A DNA stretch of 64,000 nt from CALSMU01 sp965230225 (GTDB taxonomy: Bacteria > Bacteroidota > Bacteroidia > Flavobacteriales_D > Parvicellaceae). The stretch covers positions 310,001 through 374,000 of the forward strand of contig CBDDKM010000010.1 in NCBI GenBank assembly GCA_965230225.1, written 5' to 3'. Within the stretch, counting starts at the first letter, position 1. Each line of letters begins with the position of its first letter. The position numbers and the translations under genes were made by a program. Under the pieces are notes generated by a model that worked only from the letters and a program-made list of their open reading frames with translations, was not told where the DNA came from and did not search any database. This document shows, piece after piece, positions 8,416 through 17,545 of this stretch.

Positions 8416-11400
8416 ATGAAATTTACCACCTGTCTAACCGCTCTGGTCTTGAGCGGAGTGGCCATTTCTGGCTATGGACAAAACCAAACGAAACCAAACA
8501 ACAGAATTTTACTAAATGCGACAGAAATTCCTGTTACCTTTCATGGAGAGACTGTTCCATTGAGGGATTACAGAGAAGATCCAAATGCGGCGAATAATGT
8601 TGTTAAAACCTTAAAAACAGGTTACCACCCAAAGGGAGATTGGCCAGTAAACACTTACGATTACACCAACGCCAAACCAAATGGATTGGACCCTGTATTT
8701 CAAACCCAGTATGCTGCTGCTTCGGCAACTAAAGCCCCTACGGTTAACGTAGAAGGTATGCCTGCAGTAACCAGTCCTGCTGATCCATCTCTTGACGTCG
8801 GTCCTAACCACGTTATTCAGATGATCAACCACAGTTCTGGATCAACTTTTCAAATTTGGGATAAAAGTGGAAACACCGTTCAGGGATCTACCATTTTCGA
8901 CAACTTCATGGCTTCCGCAAGTACAAACGGAAATCCAGGTTGGAATGGTGGTGGAGACCCGATTGTGATTTATGATGAAAGAGCTGATCGTTGGCTACTT
9001 TCTGAGTTCGAATCACCGGGGTCTGGAAACGCTCTTTACGTAGCGATTTCCACAACTCCTGATCCAACCGGATCATATTACACTTATACCATTAGCATGC
9101 CTTCTTTCCCGGATTATCCTAAGTATTCTGTATGGGAAGACGAGTACGTAATTACGGCTAACATTGGTTCTTCCGATGTAGTAGCTTTAAACCGTACAGA
9201 TATGTTAGCTGGTGTAACATCAAGTGCACAAATGTTTACACAGTCGAACTTCGGGACCATCGGTTTTCAAGCTTCTACTCCGGTTTCATTAAATGGAACT
9301 ACTCTTCCACCATCAGGAACTCCTGCTATGGTAATGAGAGTTAGAGATGACGCCTGGAACGGTTCTTCTAGTGATGCATTAGAGATTTGGGAGTTAGACA
9401 TCGACTGGTCGAACTCTAGTAACAGTAGTTTATCTCAAACTACCACTTTACCTGTTAGTGCTTTCGACTCCGGGCTTTGTGGATATACCTCTTTCCAATG
9501 TATTCCTCAACCTGGATCTTCAACAACGCTTGATCCATTGAGAGAAATCTTAATGAACAGAATTCACTACAGAAACTTTGGTACTCACGAATCTATCGTT
9601 ACTTGTCACTCTGTTGATATTGACGGAACTGACTGGGCTGGAATCAGATGGTATGAGTTAAGAAGAACCGGAGGTACTTCTGGTTCATGGACACTGTATC
9701 AGGAAGGAACTTACAACCCTGATAACGACCATAGATGGATGCCTTCTATTGGGCTTTCTGCTACTGGTCAAATTGGATTGGCTTACAACGTATCTAGTAG
9801 TTCAACTTATCCTTCTTTAAGGTACACAGGAAGAAAAGATTGTGATCCACTTGGTGTGATGACTGAGCCTGAAACTGTAATTGTGGATGGTACTTCTAAC
9901 AACTCATCTAACAGATACGGAGATTATAATGCTTTAGGATGTGATCCTACAGATGGTGAGACTTTCTGGTTTACTGGAATGTACAACACATCTACTTCGG
10001 GACAAACAAGAGTAGCTGCATTTGCAATTCCTGGATGTTCTCCAGTGGTTCAATTTGCTGCTCCATCTTACAACGTTGATGAAAGCAGTGCTAGTAACGC
10101 TAATAACTGTTTGCCTTATGCAATTGTAAACGTTCCAATTCAAATTGGTTCTGATCCATCTGCTGCTGCCGACGTAACGGTAACTGTAACAGGTGGTACT
10201 GCTACTAACACTGTTGATTATGATATTAATAACACTTCTTTCTCTTTTGATGGAACTACTTTATCAGGAACAGTTGAAATTTGGGTATACAATGATGACT
10301 ATGTAGAAGGAAATGAAACCATTGATTTAGGATATACTTTAAATGCAAATGGTGGAGATGCTACTAATGGAGCCATTAACCAAACGGTTACAGTAACCAT
10401 TAACGATGATGATTTAGCTCCTGCTAACATGACCAATACGGTAACTGTATTGAGTGAAGATTTCGAAAGTGGATTTGGTGGATTTACCACTAACAACCCT
10501 TCCGGTGATGACGCATGGCAAATTGGAGATGCTGCTGCAGCAACTTCAGGTGCTTTTACGGTACCAACTTCTAACGCAACGGATTTTGCATGGATCAACG
10601 ATGATGCCTGTAACTGTGATCAAAACGATGTGGATTTAACCTTCCCTTCTGTTGATTTAACAGGATTTTCAGGAGCAACTTTAACTTTTGATGCATACTA
10701 CGAAGACAATACTTACCAGGGTGATCAAGAGGTTGCTGAGGTACAAGTTTCTGTTAACGGTGGTGCTAATACTACCATTACAACTCTTGCTGCTACTGGA
10801 GGATGGGCACAACAAACGGTTGACTTAACTCCTTATGTAGGAAACAACAATGTTGTTTTAACGATTAACTACAGTGATGGTACCGGATGGTTATATGGAT
10901 GTACCATAGACAATGTATTGATTGAAGGAGATGGACCTATTGCTATTCAAACTGCTGTTAACACTAGTGCAGCTGATGAAGCTTATTTAGGACCTAACGA
11001 AACTGTTCACTTTTACGATCCTACCACAGGTAATGTAATGATGACCTTAGACAACACAAGTGCTCATGATTACGGATGTGTTACCGTGGAAGTAGACAGA
11101 GATGGATCGACTCCAACTGCAATGGAATTTGCCAGCTCAAGTGCTGCTGATTACATTCACTCTAAGTCGTTTAAAGTTGTTCCTGCTAACAACAACCCTT
11201 CTGGAACTTTTGATGTAACACTTTACTACGAAGATGCTGAGGTTACTGCATGGGAAACTGCTACTGGTAACAATAGAAATAACCTTGAAGTAATTAAGGT
11301 TGCAGGTAACAACGCTATTAATGATGTTACTCCCGCTAACTACGCTTCGTTTACCATTGATAATGTAAGTGCAACTATGGGATCATTCGGGTCTGACTTA

Positions 11401-12363
11401 ACATTTACAGCTTCATTTACAAATGGATTCTCCGGATTTGGTTTAGGAGTATATGCTACACCTACTCCAACTACACCAGTTGGTAACTTCAACTCTAACA
11501 ACACAACGGTTTGTGAAGGAGATGCGGTTAGCTTTACTGATTTATCATCAGGAGTACCAACTCAATGGGCATGGGATTTTGGAGATGGAAACACATCTAC
11601 TCAGCAAAACCCATCGAACACGTATACAACTGCTGGTACTTACACAGTTACCTTAACTGTAACTAACTCGTTTGGTAATGATACTTATACTCAGAACAAC
11701 TACATTACAGTAGGTGCTCCAACAACTGCTACTCTTAACGAAAGCATTTGTCAGGGAGAAAGCTTCTCTGTTGGATCAAGTACTTATTCTACTGCAGGTA
11801 CATACACTGATGTATTGACCAATGTAGCCGGATGCGACAGTACTGTAACTCTTAACTTAACTGTTAACCAGTTACCAACTACAACTGTTGGCCCTGCCAT
11901 TACAGAGGACATCTGTGATAATGCTGACCCTATTACCCTTTCGGGAACTCCTTCAGGAGGATCTCACTCTGGTAATGGTGTATCAGGATCTTCTTTTAAT
12001 GCAGGTAACGCAGGAATTGGTACTCATACCATTACCTATACTTATACTGACGGAAACGGATGTACAGGAACATCTACAATGGATTTAGTAGTAATTGATT
12101 GTTCTGTAGGTATTGGAGAAGAAGGGTTGAGTGGAGTTCAGCTTTACCCTAACCCGAACGAAGGTACATTTGTTCTAACAGGATTAGAAGTTGGAACCAG
12201 CTATCAAATTTATGATGCTGCCGGGAAATTAGTAATGAGCAGAAGAGTAACTTCAACTCAGGAGGAAGTAGTACTTCCAATTGTTGAGTCTGGAAATTAC
12301 TTCTTAACTAGTACTAAAGATGGAAAGCAAGGAACAATTCAGTTCTTAGTGAAGTCTAAGTAA
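8416..12363 (+). CDS. Giant T9SS-secreted multidomain surface protein
   Basis: Secreted protein of 1315 residues. The signal peptide ends ISGYGQ. Residues about 60-540 look like a beta-propeller-type region that I cannot assign to a characterised enzyme. A Calx-beta-like module (about 542-666) ends NQTVTVTINDDD. A MAM/jelly-roll-like module (about 677-838) begins EDFESGFGGF and contains an N-C-D-Q Cys cluster. A PKD domain (about 1021-1098) has WAWDFGDGNTSTQQNPSNTY. Two cell-surface repeats follow, and a T9SS type A tail (about 1233-1315) starts near LYPNPNEGTF. The domains suggest adhesion or matrix building. No catalytic motif is seen. The codon usage is T-ending and very regular, as in highly expressed genes. 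A strong terminator follows. Confidence 0.88.
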   Translation: MKFTTCLTALVLSGVAISGYGQNQTKPNNRILLNATEIPVTFHGETVPLRDYREDPNAANNVVKTLKTGYHPKGDWPVNTYDYTNAKPNGLDPVFQTQYAAASATKAPTVNVEGMPAVTSPADPSLDVGPNHVIQMINHSSGSTFQIWDKSGNTVQGSTIFDNFMASASTNGNPGWNGGGDPIVIYDERADRWLLSEFESPGSGNALYVAISTTPDPTGSYYTYTISMPSFPDYPKYSVWEDEYVITANIGSSDVVALNRTDMLAGVTSSAQMFTQSNFGTIGFQASTPVSLNGTTLPPSGTPAMVMRVRDDAWNGSSSDALEIWELDIDWSNSSNSSLSQTTTLPVSAFDSGLCGYTSFQCIPQPGSSTTLDPLREILMNRIHYRNFGTHESIVTCHSVDIDGTDWAGIRWYELRRTGGTSGSWTLYQEGTYNPDNDHRWMPSIGLSATGQIGLAYNVSSSSTYPSLRYTGRKDCDPLGVMTEPETVIVDGTSNNSSNRYGDYNALGCDPTDGETFWFTGMYNTSTSGQTRVAAFAIPGCSPVVQFAAPSYNVDESSASNANNCLPYAIVNVPIQIGSDPSAAADVTVTVTGGTATNTVDYDINNTSFSFDGTTLSGTVEIWVYNDDYVEGNETIDLGYTLNANGGDATNGAINQTVTVTINDDDLAPANMTNTVTVLSEDFESGFGGFTTNNPSGDDAWQIGDAAAATSGAFTVPTSNATDFAWINDDACNCDQNDVDLTFPSVDLTGFSGATLTFDAYYEDNTYQGDQEVAEVQVSVNGGANTTITTLAATGGWAQQTVDLTPYVGNNNVVLTINYSDGTGWLYGCTIDNVLIEGDGPIAIQTAVNTSAADEAYLGPNETVHFYDPTTGNVMMTLDNTSAHDYGCVTVEVDRDGSTPTAMEFASSSAADYIHSKSFKVVPANNNPSGTFDVTLYYEDAEVTAWETATGNNRNNLEVIKVAGNNAINDVTPANYASFTIDNVSATMGSFGSDLTFTASFTNGFSGFGLGVYATPTPTTPVGNFNSNNTTVCEGDAVSFTDLSSGVPTQWAWDFGDGNTSTQQNPSNTYTTAGTYTVTLTVTNSFGNDTYTQNNYITVGAPTTATLNESICQGESFSVGSSTYSTAGTYTDVLTNVAGCDSTVTLNLTVNQLPTTTVGPAITEDICDNADPITLSGTPSGGSHSGNGVSGSSFNAGNAGIGTHTITYTYTDGNGCTGTSTMDLVVIDCSVGIGEEGLSGVQLYPNPNEGTFVLTGLEVGTSYQIYDAAGKLVMSRRVTSTQEEVVLPIVESGNYFLTSTKDGKQGTIQFLVKSK

Positions 12364-12381
12364 TTAGATCATAAACCTATT

Positions 12382-12413
12382 AAAAAGCCATGACAACAAT
12401 GTCATGGCTTTTT
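12382..12413. terminator. Bidirectional intrinsic terminator
   Basis: A 14-base stem (12382-12395 with 12400-12413, core GCCATGACA/TGTCATGGC) with loop ACAA and a T run on the plus strand to 12415, plus five T on the minus strand. It lies between the convergent giant T9SS gene and the GreA-like gene and can serve both. Confidence 0.9.
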
Positions 12414-12866
12414 TTATTGGACCTCTTTAATTTGAAATTTTCTACCATTAAAAGTGATCTCATCTCCGGCTTTATTCCCCTTTAGGGCTACCGCAATTGG
12501 TGATGCTGGCGAAACGGCAAAAAAGGATGTTCCTTCCACTTCTATCTTCCCAATGCTAATGGAAATGTAATACACTCCCACATTCGTATATACCAGGCTA
12601 CCAAACTCTATTTTCTCTCCTGTATTTTGAGTTCTTAACATCTCTAAACCACGCTTCACTTCGAGAACTTCTGCCAGTTTTTTAGCATTTTTTTCCTGCT
12701 CCAACTGAGCCATTGCCCTACCCGTCTCGTGCTTATCACCTGCACTACTTTTGGTTTCCTGATTGGCAGAGAGCTGGGCATCATCCATGGCTTTTCTTGC
12801 CACAGCGATCTTATCTTCTACATATTTTTCGCACGCCTCAAACAGCTTCTTCTTTATCTCTTTCAT
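12414..12866 (-). CDS. GreA/GreB-like domain protein
   Basis: Cytoplasmic protein of 150 residues. The N-terminal half (about 1-75) is a helical hairpin with SSAGDKHETGRAM, and the C-terminal half (about 80-150) resembles the GreA/GreB FKBP-like domain, with FFAVSPASPIAVALKGNKAG close to the usual iSP.SPig.aLlgkk.GD. Gre factors bind RNA polymerase and stimulate cleavage of backtracked RNA, but this branch differs in its N-terminal acidic tip, so the activity is not certain. From memory, close relatives in Bacteroidota are often named 3-oxoacyl-ACP synthase; nothing in the sequence supports that. A longer reading frame begins at 12920, but the ATG at 12866 (MKEIKKKLFEACEKY) fits the family. 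Confidence 0.78.
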   Translation of the reverse strand: MKEIKKKLFEACEKYVEDKIAVARKAMDDAQLSANQETKSSAGDKHETGRAMAQLEQEKNAKKLAEVLEVKRGLEMLRTQNTGEKIEFGSLVYTNVGVYYISISIGKIEVEGTSFFAVSPASPIAVALKGNKAGDEITFNGRKFQIKEVQ

Positions 12867-12971
12867 GGTCAATAACTTAATCGTGAAATGGGATTTGTCG
12901 TTCAAATTGCCCCAGATCAATTTTAGTAGGATTAGTGTATCAATCGGGGTCTAAGATAATCGAATTTTGTG

Positions 12972-12979
12972 TACATTCG
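12972..12979 (+). promoter_or_regulatory. Possible -7 element of the thiolase gene
   Basis: TACATTCG is a one-base variant of TAnnTTTG, 31 bases before the thiolase ATG. The same octamer occurs at 14243-14250 before the next gene, which supports it as a used variant. Confidence 0.35.
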
Positions 12980-13010
12980 TGGACGCAAAATCTGAACAAA
13001 AATTCAAGAA

Positions 13011-14186
13011 ATGAAAGAAGTATATATTATATCTGCAGTTAGAACTCCAATGGGAAGTTTTGGTGGAGCACTTTCTAGTGTACCTGCACCTAAATTGGGA
13101 GCTACTGCTATTAAAGGAGCACTAGACAAAGCTGGAATTGAGCCAGGATTAGTGGAAGAAGTATTTATGGGAAATGTATTGCAAGCTAACTTAGGACAAG
13201 CTCCTGCTCGTCAGGCTGCAATTTTTGCCGGAATTACTAACGATGTTCCTTGTACCACTGTAAACAAAGTTTGTGCTTCAGGAATGAAAGCAATCAGCTT
13301 AGCTGCTCAATCTATTATCTGTGGTGATAACGATGTTGTTGTTGCTGGAGGAATGGAAAACATGAGCATGGTTCCTCATTACTACAATGCCAGAAATGCT
13401 ACTAAGCTTGGTGATGTAAAAATGGCTGACGGAATGGTGAAAGATGGTCTAACAGACGTTTACAACCAGGTACACATGGGAGTATGTGCTGAAAAATGTG
13501 CTGCAGAACACAACATCTCAAGAGAGGATCAAGACAACTTCGCTATTGAGTCTTACAAAAGATCTGCTGCTGCATGGGATGCAGGGAAATTCAACGATGA
13601 GATTGTTCCTGTAGAGGTTCCTCAAAGAAGAGGAGATGCTATTGTTGTAAATAAAGATGAAGAGTACTCTAACGTAAAAATGGAAAAAATCCCTCAACTA
13701 AGAGCGGTATTCCAAAAAGACGGAACGGTAACAGCTGCAAATGCATCTACACTTAACGATGGTGCTTCTGCATTGATCTTAATGAGCAAAGAAAAAGCAG
13801 AAGAGTTAGGATTAACTCCTCTTGCTAAATTGGTAGGATACGGTGATGCTGCACATGAGCCAGAGTGGTTTACAACTGCACCATCTAAAGCTGTACCAGT
13901 TGCATTGAAAAAAGCAGGATTAGAGACTTCTGATATTGATTTCTGGGAATTAAACCAGGCATTTTCTGTAGTGGGAATTGCAAATACTAAATTATTAGGG
14001 TTAGACCCTGCTAAGGTTGATGTTAATGGAGGAGCTGTTGCTCTTGGTCACCCACTTGGAAATAGTGGTTCAAGAATTATTGTTACTCTAATTAACGTTC
14101 TAAAACAAAACGGTGGTAAATATGGAGCTGCCGGAATTTGTAACGGTGGTGGAGGTGCATCTGCCATGGTTATTGAGAATGTATAA
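13011..14186 (+). CDS. Acetyl-CoA C-acetyltransferase (thiolase)
   Basis: Thiolase II-type enzyme that condenses or cleaves acetoacetyl-CoA, used in ketone-body, butyrate or isoprenoid metabolism. The 391 residues are full length for the family. The nucleophile is C88 in NKVCASGMKAI; H347 lies in GGAVALGHPLGNSGSR, and the second catalytic cysteine C377 is in GICNGGGGASA. The RTPMGSFGGAL start is canonical. It is transcribed alone, with its own intrinsic terminator at 14207-14240. Whether it serves beta-oxidation or biosynthesis cannot be told from the neighbours. Confidence 0.95.
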   Translation: MKEVYIISAVRTPMGSFGGALSSVPAPKLGATAIKGALDKAGIEPGLVEEVFMGNVLQANLGQAPARQAAIFAGITNDVPCTTVNKVCASGMKAISLAAQSIICGDNDVVVAGGMENMSMVPHYYNARNATKLGDVKMADGMVKDGLTDVYNQVHMGVCAEKCAAEHNISREDQDNFAIESYKRSAAAWDAGKFNDEIVPVEVPQRRGDAIVVNKDEEYSNVKMEKIPQLRAVFQKDGTVTAANASTLNDGASALILMSKEKAEELGLTPLAKLVGYGDAAHEPEWFTTAPSKAVPVALKKAGLETSDIDFWELNQAFSVVGIANTKLLGLDPAKVDVNGGAVALGHPLGNSGSRIIVTLINVLKQNGGKYGAAGICNGGGGASAMVIENV

Positions 14187-14206
14187 TTAATACAACACTA
14201 TACTGT

Positions 14207-14240
14207 AAAAGGCCGTTCCATAATAGAACGGCCTTTTTTT
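14207..14240 (+). terminator. Intrinsic terminator of the thiolase gene
   Basis: Stem GGCCGTTC (14211-14218) with GAACGGCC (14226-14233), extended by four A-T pairs, loop of 7 bases, followed by a run of seven T. Confidence 0.92.
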
Positions 14241-14255
14241 ATTACATTCGTTAAC

Positions 14256-14978
14256 GTGTCTGATCAGATACACATACCATACATTGATGAGTTACTCTCC
14301 TCCTGGAATGCTCATCCCGAAACCTATTTTCTTAAAGATATTAGTCAATTTGATTCGGCCATTCTGATCATCTCCTCCCACATCATTCATCTGGATGGAC
14401 AGTACAATTGGTTTGAACGACATTTCATTAAAGAGTTTTTCGAAAACCGATTAAGTGCGGATACTATTGAGCAGGCTCAAAACTTTATCGAATTGAACCT
14501 CACCAGGAGCATCAACCTGGATCGTTTGTTTAAAGAATTTAATCAGGTAACTACCGAAGATGTAAGGTTACAGTTTGCCTTTTTCTTGTTCGACTTATCC
14601 AAGTCGGATGGTCAATTGAGGACCATCGAACTTAATTTGATTAAGGATCTTTGTAAAAAGATGGAGATTAGCGATGATCATTATCAAAAGATTCAGACGA
14701 AGTATCAAATGTTTAACCCAGAACTTAGAGAGCAATTCATTAAAAACTTATCCAGCCACCCGTTTTTTAATAACCCTAAACTGGATGCTGCGTATAAGAC
14801 GTTAGGACTGAATAGCAACTCTTCCGAAGCTGAAATTAAAAAGAAGTACCGGTCTCTGGTACAGGAACATCACCCAGATAAAATGAAACATCTTGGTGAG
14901 AAATACTATCGAACAGCAACCGAACTTCTAAAAAAAATCAACGACGCCTACGAGTACATTCTATCTCAAAAAAAATAA
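14256..14978 (+). CDS. TerB-like/J-domain protein (DjlA-like)
   Basis: Co-chaperone-like protein of 240 residues. A TerB-like helical domain occupies about residues 30-145, with two acidic loops, HLDGQYNWFERHFI and LSKSDGQLRTIELNLI, the typical D-G-x-x-x-x-E metal-like motif. A J domain (about 177-240) has the HPD tripeptide at 206-208 and should stimulate a DnaK ATPase. This order is like DjlA, but without a visible membrane anchor. The start is a GTG at 14256, only 6 bases after a possible -7 element (TACATTCG, 14243-14250), so the mRNA may be leaderless. A paralogue follows 15 bases downstream. The substrate is unknown. Confidence 0.85.
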   Translation: MSDQIHIPYIDELLSSWNAHPETYFLKDISQFDSAILIISSHIIHLDGQYNWFERHFIKEFFENRLSADTIEQAQNFIELNLTRSINLDRLFKEFNQVTTEDVRLQFAFFLFDLSKSDGQLRTIELNLIKDLCKKMEISDDHYQKIQTKYQMFNPELREQFIKNLSSHPFFNNPKLDAAYKTLGLNSNSSEAEIKKKYRSLVQEHHPDKMKHLGEKYYRTATELLKKINDAYEYILSQKK

Positions 14979-14993
14979 AACCAACCTAAAACC

Positions 14994-15869
14994 ATGAGTC
15001 ACATTAAAGAATGGAATTCTAAGAATTTCTATCAATTCAATGCTATTGATCTGTTTCCGCCATTTAATTTCCCGCAACTTGCGCTATTAATTGGAACAGA
15101 TACTTCTAAACATTACGATAACCTGGATGATTACACACTTACTGCTCTTCGGCTAGCTAATGAAGTGATAGATATTGATCACTTAAGGAAAAATAACGAG
15201 CTGAATTACATTAAAAGCTTTTTCACTTCCAAATTAGGGGAACACAGAGGCTCCAGTGCCTTCTACATGCTGGAACAATACAGACAAAAAGGCCACAAAT
15301 TACCCTTGATCGACGTATACCAAACCATTAATGAAAACCTTTCCAGAACCGAAAAGCATCAATTAATTCATTACTTATTTGAGTTGTCTGATGCCGATGA
15401 AGAAATCACCTATAAAGAATTAGGGGTAATCTACAACATTTGTAAAAAGATTCGAATTTCAAAAAAAGAAATGAATCAAATTACTGCAATTTACATCAAC
15501 GGGTATGTTCCATTTCCGCCTAGGAACTTAAATATGGACGATAGAAAATACGGTACCAATCACATTTTCTATGCTAACGACCGAAAGAAAAAAGAATCTA
15601 AAAAGAGACAAAGAAAATCCAGGGCCAAAGCCAAAGCTTATCTAAAATATTTTACCACTTCCAGGTTAACCCTATCACTACAAGTACTTGGGCTTACCAA
15701 GAATGCCTCAATTCCACAAATCAAGGCCGCTTATAGAAAACTGGTTAAAGAGAACCACCCGGATCGCTTTAGAAATTTAGGTGAGGTGCACATGGAAAAA
15801 GCTAATGATAGATTGATTCAGATCAACAGAGCTTACGAATACATTCAAAAAGTAAAGCGGTTTTCATAA
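14994..15869 (+). CDS. TerB-like/J-domain protein, second copy
   Basis: Second member of a tandem pair, 291 residues. It has a TerB-like helical region (about 40-160; SDADEEITYKELGVIYNI) and a J domain at about 225-285 with HPD at 255-257. A basic linker around residues 195-220 (KKKESKKRQRKSRAKAKAY) is absent from the first copy and could bind nucleic acid or acidic membrane lipid. The J domains of the two copies are similar (NHPDRFRNLGE against HHPDKMKHLGE), so they arose by duplication. Co-transcribed with the preceding gene (15-base gap). Confidence 0.82.
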   Translation: MSHIKEWNSKNFYQFNAIDLFPPFNFPQLALLIGTDTSKHYDNLDDYTLTALRLANEVIDIDHLRKNNELNYIKSFFTSKLGEHRGSSAFYMLEQYRQKGHKLPLIDVYQTINENLSRTEKHQLIHYLFELSDADEEITYKELGVIYNICKKIRISKKEMNQITAIYINGYVPFPPRNLNMDDRKYGTNHIFYANDRKKKESKKRQRKSRAKAKAYLKYFTTSRLTLSLQVLGLTKNASIPQIKAAYRKLVKENHPDRFRNLGEVHMEKANDRLIQINRAYEYIQKVKRFS

Positions 15870-15904
15870 AAAAACTCGCCTGCAGAGAGCTCCACAGGCG
15901 AGTT
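15868..15904 (-). terminator. Intrinsic terminator for the acidic protein gene
   Basis: Stem AACTCGCCTG (15873-15882) with CAGGCGAGTT (15895-15904) and a 12-base loop. The T run is on the minus strand (A run at 15868-15874), so it ends the minus-strand gene at 15936. On the plus strand there is no T run. Confidence 0.82.
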
Positions 15905-15935
15905 AATAAGTATAGGTCAACAACCAAAAAACCTA

Positions 15936-17369
15936 TTACTGTATGATGATCTTTTTAGAAGTAGTTTTTTTACCCTGGTTAATATTGATCAGGTATACTC
16001 CACTTCCAAATTCACTTAGGTCGATTAATTTGGAATAGTTTCCTGAAAATTTACCCAATCTTTCCGAGTAAACTTTCTTACCGTTTACATCGGTAATAAT
16101 GATTTCTGTTTTTGCTTTTTCCGATTGATCGAATGATAATGTAAACGATCCTTCTGATGGATTTGGGAAATAACTCAAATTTTCTACACCTTCAGCTTCA
16201 ACAGTTTCCTTTGTCATTGCCTTTTCGGTAGGGTCAATTCCTTCGGTTACCAATACCATGGTAAAATCTCCTTCTCCAGTATGCATTCTAATATCCACTT
16301 TGCCATTCTCCATTTCTTCATCGGAAATAAATACCATCTCATCTCCCAGTAATTCAATCACCATTTCCTTCTCTTCTTCTTCCCCATCAGAAATAACCTT
16401 GTTTACAACCACTACTTTCTCATCATCTATGTCGATGTCAATATCGATGTTTTCCAATGCCTCCTGTACTTCCTTCATCATATCCTCAGTAACACCTTCT
16501 ACCTCCATTAACTCCTCTAAATTGATGTCAGAAAGTTTAATTTCAATCTCTTCCATCATTTCGTCCAAATCCAGGTCTTCAATTTCCTTCAACTCTTTGG
16601 TAATTACCTTAATTTGATGATCTAATTCTCCATCGTTCAGTTCATGGATGATTTCCATTTCATCTTCGTTAAATTCAACTTCTTCACCATTCACATACTT
16701 CTTTTTTACCATGTTTCCATCATCATCCACCGTACAAATGATCTTAACTGAATGATCTTCTGTCAACTCTCCTAACTCTTCTGCTTCCAATTTATCAAGA
16801 TCTTCGGTATGAGTAATTTTTATTGTGCTTTTAGTGCTACATCCTTCTTTTTCTCCATGATGCCCTTTGTGAATAAACACCATGTCTTCATCTGTAAACT
16901 CAACTTCTTCTCCATTCACAAATTTCTTTTTCACCAGGTTTCCATCCTCATCTTCTTCACAAATGATCTTAACCATTCTTGACTCAGAGTCTTCTCCCAA
17001 CGACTCAATATCTAAATACTCCATTATTTCTATCAGCTCTCCCTCCATATCGTCAGAATCAATTTTCATTACCATCGTTTTATTGCTGGTAAAGTCGCAA
17101 GTTCCTGAACCGGCAGGTACCTTTATTACTTCTACATTTTCGTTAGAAATGTTCTTTAGAGCAAGAAAATCATCTACGCTAAAATCAGAGTTCATCGGAA
17201 TAAGTGTATCGAAGTGCATTACCTCACCTTCGTGATGATGAATGATTTCGTACTTCTTTAATTTTTCTTTTTCTCCGATATTCTCCTCTTTTCCTTTGAA
17301 GGAAAAAAGAGCTACGGTGAAAACAATCAGGCTAGCTATTGCCATGGGAAATTTCGCTGCATTTTTCAT
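15936..17369 (-). CDS. Highly acidic exported protein with T9SS tail
   Basis: Protein of 477 residues with a hydrophobic N terminus (about 8-24) as export signal. The mature part is extremely rich in Asp and Glu. A 31-residue unit is repeated: residues 133-163 and 208-238 share VKIIC....DGN.VKKK.VNGEEVEF. Stretches such as LENIDIDIDIDDEK and EIEDLDLDEMMEEIEIKLSD follow. The tail (about 395-477) is a T9SS type A domain: YFPNPSEGSFTLSF, DVNGKKVYSE, GSGVYLINI and KKIII. The gene is divergent from a histidine kinase whose sensor part is also acidic, and phased repeats lie between them, so it is a likely target of that system. Cation binding is plausible but unproven. Family not recognised. Confidence 0.78.
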   Translation of the reverse strand: MKNAAKFPMAIASLIVFTVALFSFKGKEENIGEKEKLKKYEIIHHHEGEVMHFDTLIPMNSDFSVDDFLALKNISNENVEVIKVPAGSGTCDFTSNKTMVMKIDSDDMEGELIEIMEYLDIESLGEDSESRMVKIICEEDEDGNLVKKKFVNGEEVEFTDEDMVFIHKGHHGEKEGCSTKSTIKITHTEDLDKLEAEELGELTEDHSVKIICTVDDDGNMVKKKYVNGEEVEFNEDEMEIIHELNDGELDHQIKVITKELKEIEDLDLDEMMEEIEIKLSDINLEELMEVEGVTEDMMKEVQEALENIDIDIDIDDEKVVVVNKVISDGEEEEKEMVIELLGDEMVFISDEEMENGKVDIRMHTGEGDFTMVLVTEGIDPTEKAMTKETVEAEGVENLSYFPNPSEGSFTLSFDQSEKAKTEIIITDVNGKKVYSERLGKFSGNYSKLIDLSEFGSGVYLININQGKKTTSKKIIIQ

Positions 17370-17441
17370 ATCTTTTGTTATTAGTTTTGATTTTTGGACA
17401 ACTCCACAGTGCTAAATTATGAGCTTACTATCCTGACTTCG

Positions 17442-17480
17442 GTTAAAGAAAAATTAAAGGAGGTTAAAAAAAAGTTAAAG
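17442..17480. promoter_or_regulatory. Four phased direct repeats, likely OmpR-type regulator binding site
   Basis: The hexamer TTAAAG/TTAAAA starts at 17443, 17454, 17464 and 17475, spacings 11, 10 and 11 bases, i.e. one per helical turn. Three of the four are preceded by G. OmpR-family dimers bind such direct repeats. The array ends 25 bases before the kinase -7 element (17506-17513), a typical activator position, and also lies upstream of the divergent acidic protein gene. Confidence 0.55.
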
Positions 17481-17505
17481 AATTTTTTATGCCACTTACC
17501 ATCCC

Positions 17506-17513
17506 TACTTTTG
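17506..17513 (+). promoter_or_regulatory. Predicted -7 element of the kinase operon
   Basis: TACTTTTG fits TAnnTTTG, 32 bases before the kinase ATG at 17546. Confidence 0.5.
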
Positions 17514-17545
17514 AATTGAAACCAATAGAAAATTGGGTCTTATAA

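Noticed and set aside
12414..12866. 3-oxoacyl-ACP synthase
   Set aside because: The protein is 150 residues with no synthase active site; it looks like a Gre-type fold.
12867..12920. Longer N terminus of the GreA-like protein
   Set aside because: The extra 18 residues do not fit the family, and the ATG at 12866 gives a canonical start.
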